Below are positions 5,876 to 8,551 of a stretch of 8,551 nt of DNA, one piece after another (the first letter of the stretch is position 1; every line of letters begins with the position of its first letter). Under the pieces are notes generated by a model. That model was not told the origin of the DNA and ran no database searches. It saw nothing but the letters and a program-made list of their open reading frames with translations. The translations under genes and the position numbers were made by a program. Source of the stretch: Candidatus Nomurabacteria bacterium. GTDB taxonomy: Bacteria; Patescibacteriota; Saccharimonadia; Saccharimonadales; Saccharimonadaceae. The DNA lies in the NCBI GenBank assembly GCA_031262565.1, contig JAISHL010000034.1:1-8551 (forward strand), read 5' to 3'.

Positions 5876-5907
5876 GAAGTAATTAATAAAATTATAAGGA
5901 GTTTGAT

Positions 5908-6117
5908 ATGGAATACAATTATTTTAATAATGGAAGGAATAGAGAAGATGAATCTACGATGGACAACCGAAGCATTTACAGTGTCATGAGTAAGACCGCA
6001 ATGAAGATGACGCTTGCTGAGCCTATTGATGATATTCTCGCGGCTGTGATTTTAGAAAAGATATATACCGACCCTGATGCTAACGATGATATGTGGAAAC
6101 AGTGGAGAGAACAATAG
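5908..6117 (+). CDS. Hypothetical 69-residue acidic protein
   Basis: I do not recognise this protein. The start is well supported: AAGGAG (5896-5901) lies 6 bp before the ATG, the clearest Shine-Dalgarno in this half of the window. The N-terminus is Asn/Asp/Arg-rich (MEYNYFNNGRNRED) with no membrane segment. Residues 26-54 (VMSKTAMKMTLAEP then IDDILAAVILEKIYTD) look helical and amphipathic, and the tail has two Trp in MWKQWREQ. It uses AGG and AGA arginine codons, whereas the flanking genes mostly use CGC/CGT/CGA, hinting at a different origin or low expression. An in-frame ATG at 5959 is an alternative start. It lies behind the terminator/antiterminator region, so expression is probably conditional, and 18 bp of it lie within 40 bp of the murD start. 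It could be a regulator, a small toxin/antitoxin part or a lineage-specific protein; nothing decides. Confidence 0.6.
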   Translation: MEYNYFNNGRNREDESTMDNRSIYSVMSKTAMKMTLAEPIDDILAAVILEKIYTDPDANDDMWKQWREQ

Positions 6118-6132
6118 TCAGTTTTCGTTGAT

Positions 6133-6143
6133 TATGGTAAAAT
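6133..6143 (+). promoter_or_regulatory. Predicted murD promoter (extended -10)
   Basis: TATGGTAAAAT (hexamer TAAAAT at 6138-6143) is identical to the rseP extended -10. The hexamer 17 bp upstream, TAGTCA, is a poor -35. The murD ATG at 6150 begins 6 bp after the -10 and no Shine-Dalgarno precedes it, so the mRNA would be leaderless. Confidence 0.6.
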
Positions 6144-6149
6144 AGTTGC

Positions 6150-7382
6150 ATGAAGATTGCAATTGTCGGATTTGGATTAGAGGGAAAAAGTAATTTTGCG
6201 TATTTTAGCAAGAAGTTCCCTGACGCGGATTGGACGATTTTTGACGAAAGAACCGAACTTGACGACGCGCCGAAGAATATCAAAACGATTCTTGGCGACG
6301 GCGCGTTTGATCAGATTTTCGGTTTTGATTTAGTTTTGCGATCGGCTGGCATTCCGCCCTACAAAATCTCACAAAAAGAGAATATTTGGTCGTCGACGCG
6401 CGAGTTTTTTGCGGAGTGTCCAGCGCCGATTATTGGCGTAACTGGCACGAAGGGCAAGGGGACAACTTGCACGATGATTCGTAATATTTTGCACGCAGAC
6501 GGTCAAAATGCGTTTTTGGTGGGTAATATCGGCGTGCCAGCTTTGAACGAACTAAAAAAAATCACGGCAGATGACGTGGTGGTTTTTGAGATATCGTCAT
6601 TTCAGCTCTGGGATTTGGAGCGTAGTCCGCAAATTGCGGTGGTTTTGAGGATTGAGGCGGATCATCTTGACAAACACGGTGATATGGAGAATTATATCGC
6701 GGCGAAGTCAAATATCGCATCACATCAAACGCCGAACGACAAAATCGTGTTCTATGAGAAAAATACTGCCAGCCGAGCGATCGCGGAATTATCAGCGGGC
6801 GAGCATATTCCGTATCCTGCGAATATCAAGTTTGATACGTCGGTTTTGTGTGTGCCAGGGGCGCATTATATTGAGGACGCGACGGCGGCGATTGCGGCGG
6901 TATCTGATATTTTGACCGATTTCGAGTCTATCGAGAAAGGTTTGGCGAATTTTACTGCCATGCCACACCGCTTGCAATGGGTGCGAAATTTGCGTGGCGT
7001 GGATTTTTACGATGATAATTTTAGTGCCAGTTATCCGTCGCTGGACGTGGCGGTCAAGGCGTTTCCTGATCGACCGATAGTTTTGATCGCGGGCGGAAAA
7101 GATCGCGGTTTGGATAATTTTGATGAAATTGTGCAAGCGATTGATCAATCAACCGTTAAAAAAGTTTTTCTCATTGGCGAAACGGCGCAAAAAATCGCTG
7201 ACAAATTGAGCGTGGACTATCAGATATGCGAAGATTTGGCGACCGCGGTTGGTTCGGCGGTTGAAATTGCGCAGGACGGTGATGTAGTTTTGATGAGCCC
7301 AGGCGCGCCGAGTTTTGACATGTTTAAGTCATTTTACGATCGTGGCGAGCAATTCCAAAAATTAGTCGAGGAGCTGAAATGA
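6150..7382 (+). CDS. murD: MurD-family ligase, probably MurD2-type (UDP-MurNAc-L-Ala--L-Glu ligase)
   Basis: A 410-residue cytoplasmic Mur ligase that adds glutamate to UDP-MurNAc-L-Ala with ATP. The N-terminal UDP-binding domain begins IVGFGLEGKS (5-14). The ATP loop is GVTGTKGKGTT (96-106), with K101 and G104 where MurD usually has Asn and Ser. EISSFQLWDLE (147-157), DHLDKH (171-176) and AAKSN (184-188) follow, with K186 aligning to the carbamylated lysine. C-terminal domain: MPHRLQWV (271-278), then FYDDNFSASYPS (286-297) in place of the canonical NDSKATN loop, so the Lys and Thr that bind D-Glu in E. coli MurD are absent. SPGAPSFDMFKSF (383-395) is normal. The lost D-Glu contacts and the overlapping murL-like gene argue for L-Glu as substrate (MurD2). 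The ATG at 6150 is 6 bp after a -10, with no Shine-Dalgarno. The Mur-ligase call is certain; L-Glu specificity is inference. Confidence 0.9.
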   Translation: MKIAIVGFGLEGKSNFAYFSKKFPDADWTIFDERTELDDAPKNIKTILGDGAFDQIFGFDLVLRSAGIPPYKISQKENIWSSTREFFAECPAPIIGVTGTKGKGTTCTMIRNILHADGQNAFLVGNIGVPALNELKKITADDVVVFEISSFQLWDLERSPQIAVVLRIEADHLDKHGDMENYIAAKSNIASHQTPNDKIVFYEKNTASRAIAELSAGEHIPYPANIKFDTSVLCVPGAHYIEDATAAIAAVSDILTDFESIEKGLANFTAMPHRLQWVRNLRGVDFYDDNFSASYPSLDVAVKAFPDRPIVLIAGGKDRGLDNFDEIVQAIDQSTVKKVFLIGETAQKIADKLSVDYQICEDLATAVGSAVEIAQDGDVVLMSPGAPSFDMFKSFYDRGEQFQKLVEELK

Positions 7383-8551
7383 AGTTTATTTTCAAAAACT
7401 ATGATTTTGACGCGACGACTGGGCGGGCGACTTTTCAATATGGCTTTGAAAACGGCATGGATTTTACCGAAACAGTGGATTTTCAGGTAAAAAATGGCGA
7501 TTTTAGCCATGAGACGTTACATAAGGCACTACAATTAGCGTTTGTTTTGAGCGGTGTGTCATACTGGAAGACTTTTGGCGACGCGGAAATTGACCTCCCG
7601 TTTGAGCTTGATCCGACGCAGGTGGATTTTTTTAATGCGACATATCAGGAGGGAATGGGGCAATACGCCTTTGAAAATCACTTAAATCGCGAAAATCTAG
7701 CGCATTTTGCAGTTAGCAAGGATGATAATCAGTGTGCGACAAAATACGCTGGCGAAGGTGTTTTAGCTCTGCAATCTGGCGGCAAGGATTCACTTTTGCT
7801 CGCGTCGCTGTTAAAAAAACAGGGGCAAAAATTCACGCCGTTTTTTGTGGCGAGCGGTGATCATCACCCAGCTGTTTTAGATGAATTGGGTGAAGATTTG
7901 GTTATAATTCGGCGCAATATTGACCGTGAGGCGTTACAAAAAGCGGCAAATAACGGCGCTCGCAACGGGCATATTCCAGTGACATATATCGTGCAAAGTT
8001 TGGCGCTGATCCAAGCGATTTTACTGAACAAAAATCAGGTTTTGGTGTCGATTGGGCATGAGGGTGTTGAACCGCACTCTTATATTGGCGATTTAGCGGT
8101 CAATCATCAGTGGTCAAAAACGCGGGAAGCTGAGCAATTATTCTCAAATTATGTTTGTAATTATATTTCGCCAGATTTGCAAATTGGTTCGCCGATTCGC
8201 CAATTATCAGAGCTAAAAATCGCAGAACTGTTCGCAAGATATGCGTGGGCGGATTTTGGTCATAAATTCAGCTCGTGCAATGTGGCAAATTATCGTCAAC
8301 ATGCGGATAATTCGGTTTTGAAATGGTGTGGCAACTGCCCAAAATGCGCCAATGCGTTCTTGATTTTTGCGCCTTTCGTGACCGCACCAGAATTAAAAAC
8401 GATTTTTGACAATCAAGATTTGTTTGGCAAAAAAAGTTTGGAATATTCTTTCAAGGGCTTGCTTGATATTGACGGCGTAATGAAACCGTTTGAATGTGTC
8501 GGCGAAACTGACGAGTTGAGATTGGCATATCAAATGTCGCAAGCGGTGGGT
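7379..8551 (+). CDS. murL: MurL-like UDP-MurNAc-L-Ala-L-Glu epimerase, 3'-truncated
   Basis: The frame stays open to the window end (391 codons) and probably lacks only the last few dozen residues of a family of about 450. MurL inverts the terminal L-Glu of UDP-MurNAc-L-Ala-L-Glu to D-Glu, consuming ATP and releasing AMP and PPi. Visible here: an N-terminal beta-rich part (1-60); a PP-loop ATP-pyrophosphatase signature SGGKDS (133-138); SIGHEGVEPHSYIGD (224-238) followed by VNHQWSKTREAE, likely catalytic; a CGNCPKC cluster (C317, C320, C323), probably structural or metal-binding; and KPFECVGE (369-376), which I associate with MurL. The ATG overlaps the murD stop as ATGA, with GAGGAG (7368-7373) 5 bp upstream, so the two are strongly coupled. 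The same murD2-murL pairing defines the alternative pathway in Xanthomonas. A different PP-loop enzyme (thiolase or QueC-like) is less likely because those lack the murD linkage and the PFECVGE segment. Confidence 0.8.
   Translation, partial: MKFIFKNYDFDATTGRATFQYGFENGMDFTETVDFQVKNGDFSHETLHKALQLAFVLSGVSYWKTFGDAEIDLPFELDPTQVDFFNATYQEGMGQYAFENHLNRENLAHFAVSKDDNQCATKYAGEGVLALQSGGKDSLLLASLLKKQGQKFTPFFVASGDHHPAVLDELGEDLVIIRRNIDREALQKAANNGARNGHIPVTYIVQSLALIQAILLNKNQVLVSIGHEGVEPHSYIGDLAVNHQWSKTREAEQLFSNYVCNYISPDLQIGSPIRQLSELKIAELFARYAWADFGHKFSSCNVANYRQHADNSVLKWCGNCPKCANAFLIFAPFVTAPELKTIFDNQDLFGKKSLEYSFKGLLDIDGVMKPFECVGETDELRLAYQMSQAVG

Noticed and set aside
5736..5907. Remnant of a decayed gene or a tRNA-like RNA
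   Set aside because: No homology recognised in any frame, no cloverleaf with a T-loop consensus, and the arrangement of promoter, repeats and terminator is too orderly for decay.
5795..5989. 64-codon GTG-start frame overlapping the leader and the 69-residue gene
   Set aside because: No Shine-Dalgarno, it crosses the terminator hairpin and repeat arms, and it is out of frame with the better-supported ATG at 5908.
1..8551. Alternative genetic code (UGA as Gly or Trp)
   Set aside because: TGA ends the CPBP, Nudix-like and murD genes at sensible family lengths, and no gene has an in-frame TGA.
1..8551. CRISPR array, insertion sequence or rRNA/tRNA genes
   Set aside because: No regularly spaced direct repeats, no transposase frame and no rRNA or tRNA signatures were seen on either strand.

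Overview
This window looks like a stretch of a small, streamlined bacterial genome, most likely a Candidate Phyla Radiation / Patescibacteria member and probably Candidatus Saccharibacteria (TM7). That is an inference. It rests on tightly packed genes, a short EF-Ts, a broken-up version of the usual rpsB-tsf-pyrH-frr-uppS-cdsA-rseP neighbourhood, and promoters that sit almost on top of start codons. TGA is used as a stop by several genes and never read through, so the recoded-UGA lineages (Absconditabacteria, Gracilibacteria) are excluded.

Layout. Positions 1-1260 hold the 3' part of rpsB (ribosomal protein S2) and tsf (EF-Ts), one bp apart. Positions 1261-1410 hold a 73-bp palindromic REP/MITE-like element, an intrinsic terminator for the rpsB-tsf unit and the frr promoter. 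frr (ribosome recycling factor) follows at 1411-1962 and meets, tail to tail with a 14-bp overlap, a reverse-strand pair: an isopentenyl phosphate kinase-like protein (1949-2722) and a Nudix-like protein (2719-3411), coupled by an ATGA overlap. A divergent promoter region (3412-3577) separates them from rseP (site-2 intramembrane metalloprotease), which overlaps a CPBP-family intramembrane protease gene by 7 bp.

Positions 5700-5907 have no long gene but hold a good sigma-70-type promoter, a 29-codon leaderless Leu/Ile-rich reading frame, and an A-B-A'-B' set of inverted repeats. The B:B' pairing competes with an intrinsic terminator. This looks like an attenuator or riboswitch controlling an unrecognised 69-residue protein (5908-6117).

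The window ends with a two-gene peptidoglycan cassette: a MurD-family ligase (6150-7382) overlapping by ATGA a PP-loop protein (7379 to past the window end) that I recognise as MurL-like, the UDP-MurNAc-L-Ala-L-Glu epimerase. The pair matches the alternative MurD2-MurL route known from Xanthomonas, in which L-Glu is added to UDP-MurNAc-L-Ala and then epimerised to D-Glu on the nucleotide precursor. The MurD-family protein lacks the Lys/Thr of the usual D-Glu-binding motif, which fits. This is the most interesting system in the window.

Together the genes cover translation (S2, EF-Ts, RRF), a possible isoprenoid-phosphate salvage pair, membrane proteolysis, and cell-wall precursor synthesis. 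A shared TGGTAAAAT extended -10 and very short or absent 5' leaders recur at several independent start sites.
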